From assembly GCA_910583845.1 (NCBI GenBank), contig CAJUAB010000002.1, forward strand, positions 202,936 to 266,935: a DNA stretch of 64,000 bases, written 5' to 3'. The position numbers were made by a program, and so were the translations under genes. The DNA is from an uncultured Acetatifactor sp. (lineage in GTDB: Bacteria; Bacillota; Clostridia; Lachnospirales; Lachnospiraceae). The number at the start of each line of letters is the position of its first letter. Positions within the stretch are counted from its first letter, which is position 1. Under the pieces are notes generated by a model, which ran no database searches, was not told the origin of the DNA, and worked only from the letters and a program-made list of their open reading frames with translations. Positions 40,576 to 48,321 of this stretch are shown here, one piece after another.

Positions 40576-41982
40576 ATGAGGAAAGAGAAGAGCAGGAATT
40601 CCTTTTCGGGTTCCATAGGATTTGTTCTGACAGCGGCGGGGAGCGCGGTAGGGCTGGGCAATATCTGGAGATTTCCCTATCTTGCGGCCAAGGATGGGGG
40701 CGGTTTGTTTTTGGCGGTATATCTGGTGCTGGCTGTCACTTTTGGATTTACTTTGCTGACCACGGAGATTGCCATCGGGCGAAAGACCAAACAGAGCCCA
40801 CTGACCGCATACGGCAGACTTCATCCCAAGTGGGGGTTTTTGGGGGTAATCGCCAGTCTGGTGCCGGTGATTATCCTGCCCTATTATTGTGTGATCGGGG
40901 GATGGGTGGTGAAATATCTTCTGGCTTACCTCACCGGAGAGGGTTCCAGGGCGGCGGACGAAGGGTATTTTTCGGAATTTATTACCGGGCAGTGGCAGCC
41001 CGTCCTGTTTATGGCGATATTTTTGTTCCTGGTGGCATTTGTGATTTTCAGGGGTGTAAATAAGGGGATTGAGTCCTTCTCCAAGGTACTTATGCCGCTG
41101 TTGCTGCTTTTAGTGGTGGGAATAGCTGTTTTTTCTTTGACGATCCGGTGTCAGGATGAGGCGGGAACGGTGCGGACGGGTCTGGAGGGATTTCGGATCT
41201 ATGTGATTCCTGAACTGAAAGGCATGACGGTAAAGGGATTTTTCACGGTGCTGCTGGATGCCATGGGACAGCTGTTTTTCAGCCTCAGCGTAGCCATGGG
41301 AATTATGGTCACCTATGGCTCCTATGTGCGGGACGATTCCAATCTGGTCAGATCCATCAACCAGATCGAGATATTTGACACGGCGGTGGCTTTTTTGGCG
41401 GGCGTTATGATCATTCCGGCGGTATATACCTTTATGGGCCGGGAGGGAATGGCGGCTTCGGGCCCCAGCCTGATGTTCGTATCGCTGCCCAAAGTCTTTG
41501 ACTCCATGGGAAAAGCAGGGAATCTGGTAGGGGCGCTGTTTTTTGCCATGGTGCTGTTCGCGGCGCTGACAAGCGCGGTGTCGGTCATGGAGGCGGTGGT
41601 TTCCTGCCTGATGGACAGATTCCACATGTCCCGGTTCAAGGCGGCGGCCCTGGAGACGGTTATCGCTCTGGCGGGCGCTGTGATTGTATGTCTGGGTTAC
41701 AACAGGCTCTATTTTGATATCACGCTGCCTAACGGGGCCCATGCGCAGATTCTGGACATTATGGATTATGTCAGCAACAACGGCCTTATGCCCGTGGTAG
41801 CCATAGGGACCTGTGTGCTCATCGGCTGGATCGTCAAACCGGGTGTGGTGATAGAAGAGGCGGAAAAATCCGGGTGCAGATTTGGCAGAAAGGGATTGTA
41901 CGTGTTGATGATCCGCTTTGTGGCTCCGGTGCTGTTGGTGATTCTGCTGCTGAAATCTCTGGGACTGCTGACGGTGATATAA
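40576..41982 (+). CDS. Sodium-dependent neurotransmitter-type (NSS) amino-acid symporter
   Basis: 468 residues from ATG 40576, where the protein begins with a short basic N-terminus and then the LeuT-family signature GSAVGLGNIWRFPYLAAKDGGG in TM1. About eleven to twelve hydrophobic segments follow; the sodium/substrate region of TM6-8 (FSLSVAMGIMVTYGSYV) and LFAALTSAVSVMEAVV are recognisable. It imports an amino acid with Na+. Bacterial members include transporters for Leu, Trp and Tyr; the substrate cannot be fixed here. The ribosome site is weak, so the start is less sure than the family. Confidence 0.93.
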   Translation: MRKEKSRNSFSGSIGFVLTAAGSAVGLGNIWRFPYLAAKDGGGLFLAVYLVLAVTFGFTLLTTEIAIGRKTKQSPLTAYGRLHPKWGFLGVIASLVPVIILPYYCVIGGWVVKYLLAYLTGEGSRAADEGYFSEFITGQWQPVLFMAIFLFLVAFVIFRGVNKGIESFSKVLMPLLLLLVVGIAVFSLTIRCQDEAGTVRTGLEGFRIYVIPELKGMTVKGFFTVLLDAMGQLFFSLSVAMGIMVTYGSYVRDDSNLVRSINQIEIFDTAVAFLAGVMIIPAVYTFMGREGMAASGPSLMFVSLPKVFDSMGKAGNLVGALFFAMVLFAALTSAVSVMEAVVSCLMDRFHMSRFKAAALETVIALAGAVIVCLGYNRLYFDITLPNGAHAQILDIMDYVSNNGLMPVVAIGTCVLIGWIVKPGVVIEEAEKSGCRFGRKGLYVLMIRFVAPVLLVILLLKSLGLLTVI

Positions 41983-42180
41983 ATATCAATGAGCCGGTTC
42001 TGGCGGACACATTGCCCTATCTGTCGGAACTGGCCATCTTTTCTTACGGGTTCACCGCGCAGGGACGCCTGCTGCCACCGGCGCTGCCGGACGAATGGAT
42101 GATCGAGATGACGCTGCAAAACGGCACTGCGCCGATTCTGACCCTGACGCCTCTGGATGAGCAGGGGCGGTTCAGCAATT
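41983..42180 (+). pseudogene. 198-bp duplicated fragment of the GH18 gene
   Basis: 41983-42180 matches 44537-44734 (inside the LysM/GH18 gene) with only four mismatches by eye (about 98%), offset 2,554 bp. It begins at the stop codon of the symporter gene and ends abruptly in GGTCCTCC. It lacks start, LysM and active-site regions, so it is non-functional. The high identity points to a recent event. Confidence 0.9.
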
Positions 42181-42226
42181 GGTCCTCCGGCATAAGGACA
42201 GTATTCTTCCTATAGCGCATTCCTTT

Positions 42227-42769
42227 CTATAATAAATCGGAAATACGAATCCGAAGGTCCTCATAGATACATACAGGGATACAGTCATCAAAAACATACA
42301 GGTTGGTTCCGGCATCGCGGTCGAAGTCGTAGACATTCACGGTACGGGCCAGCGGGTTCACGATCCAGTATTCACGTACACCCGCCGCCCGGTACTTAAA
42401 AAGTTTGATGCCATAATCCCGTTGGGGGTCTGAGGGGGAGGTGATCTCGATCACCCAGTCAGGGGCCCCGTTGCATCCCCTGTCATCCAGCCTATCGCTG
42501 TCACAGACTATGGAGATGTCCGGCTCAACATAGTTCCGGTCATCCTCATTCAGGAATACAGCGAACGGCGCAGGATATACTTCACAGTTTCCATGCCTGG
42601 AGTCAATATAATTTGTAATTGTCTGCGAAAGACGGTTCACCAGCTTCTGGTGGATTCTGCTCGGCGGAGACATCATGTACATGTGCCCGTCTATCAACTC
42701 CGCCCTCTGGCCGCTGGGTAAATCGTAGATATTGTCGATGGTATAAAGTTTTTCCCTGGGAAATTCCAT
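42227..42769 (-). CDS. Uma2 family (DUF820) PD-(D/E)XK nuclease-like protein
   Basis: 180 residues; ATG 42769 with GAGGTACGATC upstream. The nuclease core is intact: ELIDGHMYMMSPPS, then YVEPDISIVCDSD and PDWVIEITSPSD (the D...ExK-like site; here E-I-T replaces E-x-K), with KLFKYRAAGVREYWIVNP. The family is abundant in cyanobacteria and scattered among Firmicutes, with a restriction-endonuclease-like fold; the biological role is unclear. It sits at the end of a decayed hicA/hicB array, in an island bordered by a gene duplication, which suggests lateral transfer. Confidence 0.9.
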   Translation of the reverse strand: MEFPREKLYTIDNIYDLPSGQRAELIDGHMYMMSPPSRIHQKLVNRLSQTITNYIDSRHGNCEVYPAPFAVFLNEDDRNYVEPDISIVCDSDRLDDRGCNGAPDWVIEITSPSDPQRDYGIKLFKYRAAGVREYWIVNPLARTVNVYDFDRDAGTNLYVFDDCIPVCIYEDLRIRISDLL

Positions 42770-42788
42770 GATCGTACCTCACTTATTG

Positions 42789-42896
42789 TTAAGCCTGTAT
42801 TTTGGAGAGCAGCGTCTCTTGCAATACCTGGGAAAAGTTGGTTCTTCACCCATAGGATTCCTCTTCCTTGTGGAAGATGACGGGATATACAAATAA
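42789..42896 (-). pseudogene. hicB remnant with internal deletion
   Basis: In one minus-strand frame the fragment FVYPVIFHKEEESYG (like the start of HicB, compare YPACFFHENNSYS at 43.7 kb) is followed by a stop, then TNFSQVLQETLLSKIQA and a stop (42789-42791), which matches the C-terminal NFSQVLQEAL helix of the intact HicB. The middle is missing. It is a leftover of another hicB copy. Confidence 0.6.
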
Positions 42897-42911
42897 CGGT
42901 TGACTGAATGA

Positions 42912-43193
42912 TTAACGTGTGCCTGAGATAGATGGCATATTTACATCTACCGGTACAACACGTTCGTTGGGCCGCGTATCTATCTTTGTCAAAGGGGTGG
43001 GGGCAGGAATTTCTTCCGCATCCTCTTTCAGTCCATAAAGGACACAGCCGAGAAGTTCTCTTGCAGATAAGAGCGCATTATCATCATTTACGCCGCTGGT
43101 GGCGCATTTCAGATCAGGAAAATCCACAGCGATTTCCTGACCGGGTTCGTAAGTGAAAACAGCAGGATAGAAATAACGTTCTATTTGTTTCAT
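42912..43193 (-). CDS. hicB: HicB-like antitoxin, C-terminally truncated
   Basis: 93 residues; ATG 43193 with a strong AAGGAGGT site. The N-terminal HicB fold is present (YFYPAVFTYEPGQEIAVDFP, ATSGVNDDNALLSARELLGC, IPAPTPL). The protein ends at VDVNMPSISGTR, where family members normally continue with the KTLTIPxWLN ribbon-helix-helix DNA-binding part. It therefore could bind HicA but probably not DNA. Its former toxin partner upstream is only a fragment (43237-43333). Possibly still expressed from the array promoter. Confidence 0.75.
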   Translation of the reverse strand: MKQIERYFYPAVFTYEPGQEIAVDFPDLKCATSGVNDDNALLSARELLGCVLYGLKEDAEEIPAPTPLTKIDTRPNERVVPVDVNMPSISGTR

Positions 43194-43236
43194 GGAAAGG
43201 ACCTCCTTGATTGAATGTGCCGGGAGGGAGCCGGGG

Positions 43237-43333
43237 CTATGTAAATTTTAGCCCTGACTGTTCTTCAATGCGTTTTGGCGTTTTTGTAGGGATGTCTTTG
43301 TCAGGATGCTTTACTGTTGTACGTCCCTTTTTA
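43237..43333 (-). pseudogene. hicA remnant (C-terminal part only)
   Basis: A minus-strand frame starting inside the hicB stop at 43331 reads DKKGRTTVKHPDKDIPTKTP then KRIEEQSGLKFT and stops at 43237-43239. This is the C-terminal half of a HicA toxin. The N-terminal half with the catalytic GSH motif is gone, replaced by the intact hicB gene. Confidence 0.65.
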
Positions 43334-43759
43334 TCCTAAATGGAGCCGTGATTTCAAGGCTTCCTGCAATACCTGGGAAAAGTTGATTCCTTGCTCCAAA
43401 GCTGCTTTATTGAGCCATGCCGGAATGGTGAGAGTCTTTTTCACAGATTTTTGAAAATGTTCCTTGGCATATAATGCGACATCTACAGATATCATATTGA
43501 CAAAGGATTCGCACAGGGGAGCATCAGGATCGAGTTCCCGTGCTACAGCATTGGGATCAATATCTGACAATTTAGATGGACTTGGGATAATGTCTCCATC
43601 CATCTGACAGGTGTGAAGATACCCGGCCAGACAGTCAACAGCCATTTCCATAGCTTCCTCAAGGGTATCTCCCTGAGTGGACAGCCAGTTCAGATCAGGA
43701 AAAACAACAGAGTAACTGTTATTTTCGTGAAAAAAGCAAGCTGGATACATTGACAACAT
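43331..43759 (-). CDS. hicB: HicB family antitoxin (complete)
   Basis: 142 residues from ATG 43759, preferred because GGGAGGT lies nine bases upstream. It has the N-terminal HicB fold (YPACFFHENNSYSVVFPDLN, TQGDTLEEAMEMAVDCLAGY) and the C-terminal ribbon-helix-helix region (VKKTLTIPAWLNKAALEQGI then NFSQVLQEALKS). It would neutralise HicA and repress its own operon by DNA binding. Its cognate hicA just upstream carries a stop codon at codon 17, so this antitoxin appears to be an orphan. Confidence 0.88.
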   Translation of the reverse strand: MLSMYPACFFHENNSYSVVFPDLNWLSTQGDTLEEAMEMAVDCLAGYLHTCQMDGDIIPSPSKLSDIDPNAVARELDPDAPLCESFVNMISVDVALYAKEHFQKSVKKTLTIPAWLNKAALEQGINFSQVLQEALKSRLHLG

Positions 43760-43803
43760 ATGAATATTACCTCCCTGGTTAAAAAAATAGACAGACAATG
43801 GGG

Positions 43804-44016
43804 CTATTTAAGCCCCGCTTGCCTTCGGATGGAATTTTCTGTTTTCTTGTTTAAGTCTTTCCCTTGATGAAAAGGTATTGTGACTTTTCCGGGCTTTATA
43901 GGATGTATGTAATTCCTGTGAGAACCCTCCTGACCTTTAAATACCTACCCGTCTGCAAGGATTAACCTTTCCATTTCTCTTGGCTTTAATGGCAGTTGTT
44001 GACACCTCTCTTGCAT
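43804..44016 (-). pseudogene. hicA: hicA toxin gene with internal amber codon
   Basis: Minus-strand frame LPLKPREMERLILADG, TAG (43945-43947), then VFKGQEGSHRNYIHPIKPGK and VTIPFHQGKDLNKKTENSIR to the stop at 43804-43806. The stop replaces the conserved Trp of the DGWxLxRQxGSH motif (TGG to TAG would suffice). The catalytic His of GSH is retained downstream. HicA is a double-stranded-RNA-binding mRNA interferase of about 60-65 residues. It starts near CTG 43995 or ATG 44016. It is therefore a disabled toxin. Confidence 0.75.
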
Positions 44017-44021
44017 TATTT

Positions 44022-44050
44022 ATAATATCACACTGCACGTATAACGTCAA
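44022..44050 (-). promoter_or_regulatory. Promoter of the hicA-hicB array
   Basis: On the minus strand TTGACG (44050-44045), 17 bp, TATTAT (44027-44022), a few bases before the hicA start region. The rest of the gap 44051-44328 is AT-rich; I see no gene in it. Confidence 0.6.
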
Positions 44051-44328
44051 CACGTGTCTTGAAAATTATGCCCCAAAAAGCATATGAAAATACAGATCCG
44101 GAAGATGGTAACAATTGTTCGTTTAACAGGTTTTTCTTCGGGCCGTGTGGGGTATGCCATAAAGATATCATTATAAAATTGGCTCCAAACCATTCAGATC
44201 AGGGCCGAAACAACCTTTTTAGATAATGAACAATACCCGGAAAACGAAGGATAGTCCGGATTCATAATCCTGCGGAGAGGAGGCATACAATAAAGTAGAT
44301 CTTCTAAAAAGCGGAAGGAAACTTATTT

Positions 44329-45540
44329 ATGCCGGAAGGAACAGCGATTTATGTAGTACAGCGGGGAGATACGGTGGACAGTATCGCCGCGGGCTATGGG
44401 GTGAGCGTTGAGACTATAATTCGTGACAACCAGATTATTTATCCATATGAGCTTGCCCTGGGGCAGGCTCTTTTCATTGATCTGGGGACAAGGCAGCCCT
44501 ATCGCTCTCTGCGGGTTACAGGCTATGCCTATCCCTATATCAATGAGACGGTTCTGGCGGACACATTGCCCTATCTGTCGGAACTGGCCATTTTTTCTTA
44601 CGGGTTCACCGCGCAGGGACGCCTGCTGCCACCGGCGCTGCCGGACGAATGGATGATCGAGATGGCGCTGCAAAACGGCACTGCGCCGATTCTGACCCTG
44701 ACGCCGCTGGATGAGCAGGGGCGGTTCAGCAATTATCTGATTCACAATGTGGTGCAGAACCAGGAAGCGGTCAGCCAGCTGATTGACAATCTGCTGGAGA
44801 CCATGGCGGAAAAAGGGTATCAGGGGGTGGATATCGACTTTGAGTACATACTGGCGGAAGACAGGGACGCTTTCACGGATTTTGTCCGGCAGGTGGCGGA
44901 ACGCATGCGGGCCAATGGGTATCACACTTCCGTGGCTCTTGCGCCCAAGACCAGCGCAAACCAGAAGGGCGTTCTCTATGAGGGCAAGGACTATCGGGCG
45001 CTGGGGGAGGCGGCGGATCATGTGCTGCTGATGACCTATGAGTGGGGCTATACATACGGCCCGCCTATGGCGGTAGCTCCCCTGAACCAGGTGCGCCGGG
45101 TGGTAGAATACGCGGTGTCGGAGATTCCGGTAGAAAAGATTGATCTTGGGATTCCCAATTATGGCTATGACTGGCCGCTGCCTTTTGTGAAAGGGGAGAC
45201 CAAGGCCACCTCCATAGGCAATATTCAGGCAGTGCGCATCGCCATAGAACAGGGGGTGCCGATCCGGTTTGACGATGTGGCGCAAAGTCCGTTCTTCACG
45301 TACAGTCAGGCGGGGGACAATGCACCCCAGGAGGGCGGCGGGGCAGGCGCGGTGGTTTCCCAGGGAAGCGGCGCCGCTGTGGAGCATGAGGTCTGGTTTG
45401 AGGATGTGCGCAGTTTGCAGGGCAAGTTTGACCTGATCCGGGAATTTGATCTGGGAGGCTGCGGATACTGGCAGATCATGCGGTGGTTCGCGGCCAACTG
45501 GAGACTGCTGTATAAGAACTTTTATATTGAAAAGCCTTAA
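44329..45540 (+). CDS. LysM plus GH18 glycosidase, spore-cortex/peptidoglycan hydrolase type
   Basis: 403 residues; ATG 44329 after GCGGAAGGAAAC. One LysM domain at about 6-50 (YVVQRGDTVDSIAAGYGVSV), then a GH18 barrel with the catalytic motif GYQGVDIDFEYI (DxxDxDxE type) near 170, LLMTYEWGYTYGPPMA and DLGIPNYGYDW. This is the SleL/YaaH group, which cleaves spore-cortex fragments or peptidoglycan. A glycine-rich loop (EGGGAGAVVSQGSGAAVE) near 330 is extra. No signal peptide, as usual for LysM spore-coat-targeted enzymes. A 198-bp piece of this gene is duplicated at 41983-42180. Confidence 0.92.
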   Translation: MPEGTAIYVVQRGDTVDSIAAGYGVSVETIIRDNQIIYPYELALGQALFIDLGTRQPYRSLRVTGYAYPYINETVLADTLPYLSELAIFSYGFTAQGRLLPPALPDEWMIEMALQNGTAPILTLTPLDEQGRFSNYLIHNVVQNQEAVSQLIDNLLETMAEKGYQGVDIDFEYILAEDRDAFTDFVRQVAERMRANGYHTSVALAPKTSANQKGVLYEGKDYRALGEAADHVLLMTYEWGYTYGPPMAVAPLNQVRRVVEYAVSEIPVEKIDLGIPNYGYDWPLPFVKGETKATSIGNIQAVRIAIEQGVPIRFDDVAQSPFFTYSQAGDNAPQEGGGAGAVVSQGSGAAVEHEVWFEDVRSLQGKFDLIREFDLGGCGYWQIMRWFAANWRLLYKNFYIEKP

Positions 45541-45556
45541 AAGTCTCAGAAAGTAC

Positions 45557-45585
45557 TTGCACAATCTGATACATTATGGTAAAAT
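45557..45585 (+). promoter_or_regulatory. Sigma-A promoter for rplS
   Basis: TTGCAC (45557-45562), 17 bp, TAAAAT (45580-45585), with a leader of about 70 nt before rplS. Confidence 0.65.
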
Positions 45586-45662
45586 CTTACCGTTGCGAAA
45601 ATGAGATGGTCCTCTGTTACGGATTGTATTAAGAACATCAAGTAAATTTCAGGAGGTTTGTG

Positions 45663-46010
45663 ATGAGCGATATTATCAGAGAGATTGAAGCAGAGCAGAT
45701 GAAAGCCGCCGTGGATGACTTTTCGGTTGGCGATACCGTTAAGGTATACGGTAAGATCAAAGAGGGCAACCGTGAGAGAATCCAGGTGTTTGAGGGTGTG
45801 GTGCTGAAGAGGCAGGGCGGAAGCAACCGCGAGACCTTTACCGTGAGAAAGACATCCAACGGTATCGGCGTTGAGAAGACCTGGCCGTTGCACTCCCCCA
45901 ATGTGGAGAAGATCGAAGTGGTCAGAAGAGGTAAGGTAAGGCGTGCCAAGCTGAACTATCTGAGAGACCGTGTGGGCAAGAAAGCCAAGGTAAAGGAATT
46001 AGTTAGATAA
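45663..46010 (+). CDS. rplS: 50S ribosomal protein L19
   Basis: 115 residues from ATG 45663; AGGAGG at 45651-45656 gives better spacing to this ATG than to the GTG three bases earlier. Typical L19 sequence: FSVGDTVKVYGKIKEGNRER, QVFEGVVLKRQGGSNRETFT, GIGVEKTWPLHSPNVEKIEV and the basic end RDRVGKKAKVKELVR. Structural protein of the large subunit. First gene of the rplS-lepB-rbgA-lepB-rnhB series. Confidence 0.98.
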   Translation: MSDIIREIEAEQMKAAVDDFSVGDTVKVYGKIKEGNRERIQVFEGVVLKRQGGSNRETFTVRKTSNGIGVEKTWPLHSPNVEKIEVVRRGKVRRAKLNYLRDRVGKKAKVKELVR

Positions 46011-46033
46011 TCTGCCGGAATGTTGCCGGAATG

Positions 46034-46064
46034 GGACAATTACTTTTTTGTAGTTGTCCTTTTC
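46034..46064 (+). terminator. Intrinsic terminator after rplS
   Basis: GGACAATTAC (46034-46043) pairs with GTAGTTGTCC (46050-46059, one G-T wobble), loop TTTTTT, followed by TTTTCTATTTT. Confidence 0.75.
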
Positions 46065-46078
46065 TATTTTGGGGGAAT

Positions 46079-46196
46079 GTGTTATACTATTATGTGGAAT
46101 GCTGTGAAACAGAACTGTTATATATCTGCCCTGTGACCATATAAGCAGTCCGGCTAAGAGCTGATCAGTCTCTTGGTAACGGTGCATAGGGCAGAT
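46079..46196 (+). promoter_or_regulatory. Extended -10 promoter and structured leader of lepB
   Basis: TGTTATACT (TG at 46080-46081, TATACT 46083-46088) is an extended -10 without a good -35. Downstream, ATCTGCCCT (46124-46132) and AGGGCAGAT (46188-46196) form a perfect 9-bp stem enclosing 55 nt, inside which AAGAG (46156-46160) pairs with CTCTT (46170-46174). The compact, multi-stem shape suggests a functional leader RNA; I cannot match a known family. Confidence 0.45.
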
Positions 46197-46234
46197 TCGT
46201 GAATGCGCCGTAATTAGTACCGGGAGGAACCGTA

Positions 46235-46813
46235 GTGCCGCACAACAGGGGTTTGAACTTTTATAAACGGAAAAAAAAGATCAGCCCGCTGGCTGTCAGG
46301 GAAGTCTTTGTGGTGCTGTTTGGCATGGTGGCCGCAGTTTTCATCGCAGTGGTTCTCACCTATTTTTTCGGAACTTACACGAATATGGTGGGAGCATCCA
46401 TGGAACCCGGTCTGCATAACGGACAGAGGGTATATGTCAACCGTTTCAGCTACATTCTGTCAACTCCGGAGATTGGGGATGTGGTGGTGTTTCTGCCCAA
46501 TGGCAACACAAACACCCATTATTATGTAAAGCGAGTGGTAGCCGGGCCGGGGGATACGGTATTGATCCAGAACGGTGTGCTGTATGTCAACGGCGCGGAA
46601 AGTCCCTGGGCCGATGTCAAGATTCTGGACGCGGGAATTGCCGCGGTGGAACTCACAATGCAGCAGGGACAGTATTTCTGCGTGGGGGATAATCCCGGCA
46701 GCAGCGAGGACAGCCGGTCCGCCAATATCGGCCCGATCAGGGAACAGGATATCATCGGAGAAGCATGGCTGCACCTGGGCAGTGATGAAGGAGGCATGGG
46801 ACTGGTCCATTAG
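46235..46813 (+). CDS. lepB: Signal peptidase I (first of two)
   Basis: 192 residues with GTG 46235, supported by CGGGAGGAAC. One N-terminal membrane segment (about 21-45). Catalytic Ser in GASMEPGL and catalytic Lys in YVKRVVAGPGD; the later GDNPGSSEDSR box (box D/E) is complete. It removes signal peptides from exported proteins on the outer face of the membrane. It lies just before rbgA, and a paralogue follows rbgA. Confidence 0.95.
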   Translation: MPHNRGLNFYKRKKKISPLAVREVFVVLFGMVAAVFIAVVLTYFFGTYTNMVGASMEPGLHNGQRVYVNRFSYILSTPEIGDVVVFLPNGNTNTHYYVKRVVAGPGDTVLIQNGVLYVNGAESPWADVKILDAGIAAVELTMQQGQYFCVGDNPGSSEDSRSANIGPIREQDIIGEAWLHLGSDEGGMGLVH

Positions 46814-46825
46814 GGGAGGCGGAAT

Positions 46826-47695
46826 ATGAATTATCAATGGTATCCGGGGCATATGACAAAAGCCATCCGGATGATGCAGGAAAATATTAAGCTGATTGAT
46901 CTGATTATCGAACTGTTGGATGCCAGGATACCCCTGAGCAGCCGTAATCCGGATATTGATAAGCTGGCGGCGGGAAAATACAGGATCGTGCTGCTGAACA
47001 AGTCTGATCTGGCGGACCCGGTCTATAACAGGCAATGGACTGACTTTTTTGAAAGCCGGGGGTTCCATGTGCTGGAGATCAATTCAAAGACAGGCGGCGG
47101 TGTAAAGTCTATCCAGGGCCTGGTTGCGGAGGTTTGTAAGGAAAAGATTGAGCGGGACCGCAGGAGGGGAATTGTAAACCGACCGGTGAGAGCTATGGTG
47201 GTGGGGATTCCCAATGTGGGAAAATCCACATTTATCAATTCCTTCGCGGGAAAAGCCTGCGCCAGGACCGGCAATAAGCCGGGGGTTACCCGGGGAAAGC
47301 AGTGGATTCGCCTGAACCGGGGACTGGAGCTGCTGGATACGCCCGGCATTCTGTGGCCCCGGTTTGAGGACCAGCAGACAGGGATGCGGCTGGCCTTTAT
47401 CGGTTCCATGAATGACGAGATCGTGATTATGGACGAATTGGCCGGTGATCTGATAAGCTGTCTGCAATCCCTTTATCCCCAGGCGCTTTCCGGGCGATAT
47501 GGGATCAGCGGGGAGGGAGCCCCCTGTGCCGTACTGACGGAGATTGCGGAGAGCCGGGGCTGTTACGGCAGAGGACAGGAGCTGGACCTGGAAAAGGCGG
47601 CTTCGCTGCTGATGGAGGATTTTCGCGGCGGACGCCTGGGCAGGATGACGCTGGAGAGACCGGAGGGCATCCGTGAAACGGACGGGCAAAAATAA
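46826..47695 (+). CDS. rbgA: Ribosome biogenesis GTPase RbgA (YlqF)
   Basis: 289 residues; ATG 46826 with GGGAGGCGG upstream. Circularly permuted GTPase order: G4 LLNKSDLADP precedes G1 GIPNVGKSTFIN and G3 LLDTPGILWP. The N-terminus NYQWYPGHMTKAIRMM is diagnostic. It matures the 50S subunit by assisting late L6/L16-region assembly. Its genomic place after rplS and before rnhB is conserved in Firmicutes. Confidence 0.97.
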   Translation: MNYQWYPGHMTKAIRMMQENIKLIDLIIELLDARIPLSSRNPDIDKLAAGKYRIVLLNKSDLADPVYNRQWTDFFESRGFHVLEINSKTGGGVKSIQGLVAEVCKEKIERDRRRGIVNRPVRAMVVGIPNVGKSTFINSFAGKACARTGNKPGVTRGKQWIRLNRGLELLDTPGILWPRFEDQQTGMRLAFIGSMNDEIVIMDELAGDLISCLQSLYPQALSGRYGISGEGAPCAVLTEIAESRGCYGRGQELDLEKAASLLMEDFRGGRLGRMTLERPEGIRETDGQK

Positions 47696-48263
47696 TTATA
47701 AAGGTTGGATGAACGGTATGAAAAAAGTGTTGAGAGAAATATTGAGTACAGGACTTTATCTGTTGATTGTACTGTGCCTGACCTATCTGGTCATCGCGTT
47801 TGTGGGGCAGAGGACGGAAGTAAACGGAGCCAGTATGGAGCCGACGCTGAGTGATGAGGACAATCTGATTGTGGATAAGATCACTTATCGCTTTCATGAC
47901 CCGGAGCGCTTTGACATTATTGTTTTTCCCTATAAATTCAAGGAGAAGACCTACTTTATCAAGCGGATCATCGGTCTGCCGGGGGAGACGGTGCAGATTG
48001 ACGCGGAAGGAAATATCTACATAGACGGGGAAATTCTCGAAGAGGGCTATGGCAGAGAGGTCATTTCGGCCGAGCACATCGGGCTGGCCGGGGAGCCAAT
48101 CACGCTGGGAGCGGACGAGTATTTTGTGATGGGCGACAACCGGAACAACAGTACGGACAGCCGCGTCGCGCAGGTGGGGAATATCAAGCGGGATGACATC
48201 ATCGGCAGGGCCTGGCTGCGCATATGGCCTTTTGACAGGTTTGGCATATTAAAGCACCAGTAG
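47673..48263 (+). CDS. lepB: Signal peptidase I (second copy)
   Basis: 196 residues using GTG 47673, supported by GGAGGG (47662-47667), which overlaps the end of rbgA by 23 bp; ATG 47709 or 47718 are alternatives. One membrane segment, catalytic Ser in GASMEPTL, Lys in FIKRIIGLPGE, and MGDNRNNSTDSR box all intact. Same reaction as the copy at 46.2 kb. Two active-looking type I peptidases in one operon may split substrates or expression conditions. Confidence 0.94.
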   Translation: MKRTGKNNYKGWMNGMKKVLREILSTGLYLLIVLCLTYLVIAFVGQRTEVNGASMEPTLSDEDNLIVDKITYRFHDPERFDIIVFPYKFKEKTYFIKRIIGLPGETVQIDAEGNIYIDGEILEEGYGREVISAEHIGLAGEPITLGADEYFVMGDNRNNSTDSRVAQVGNIKRDDIIGRAWLRIWPFDRFGILKHQ

Positions 48264-48321
48264 GGCAGCGAAACACGCGATACCCCGGGACAGACCGGCA
48301 GTGCGCGGGAAAGAGGAAAGT

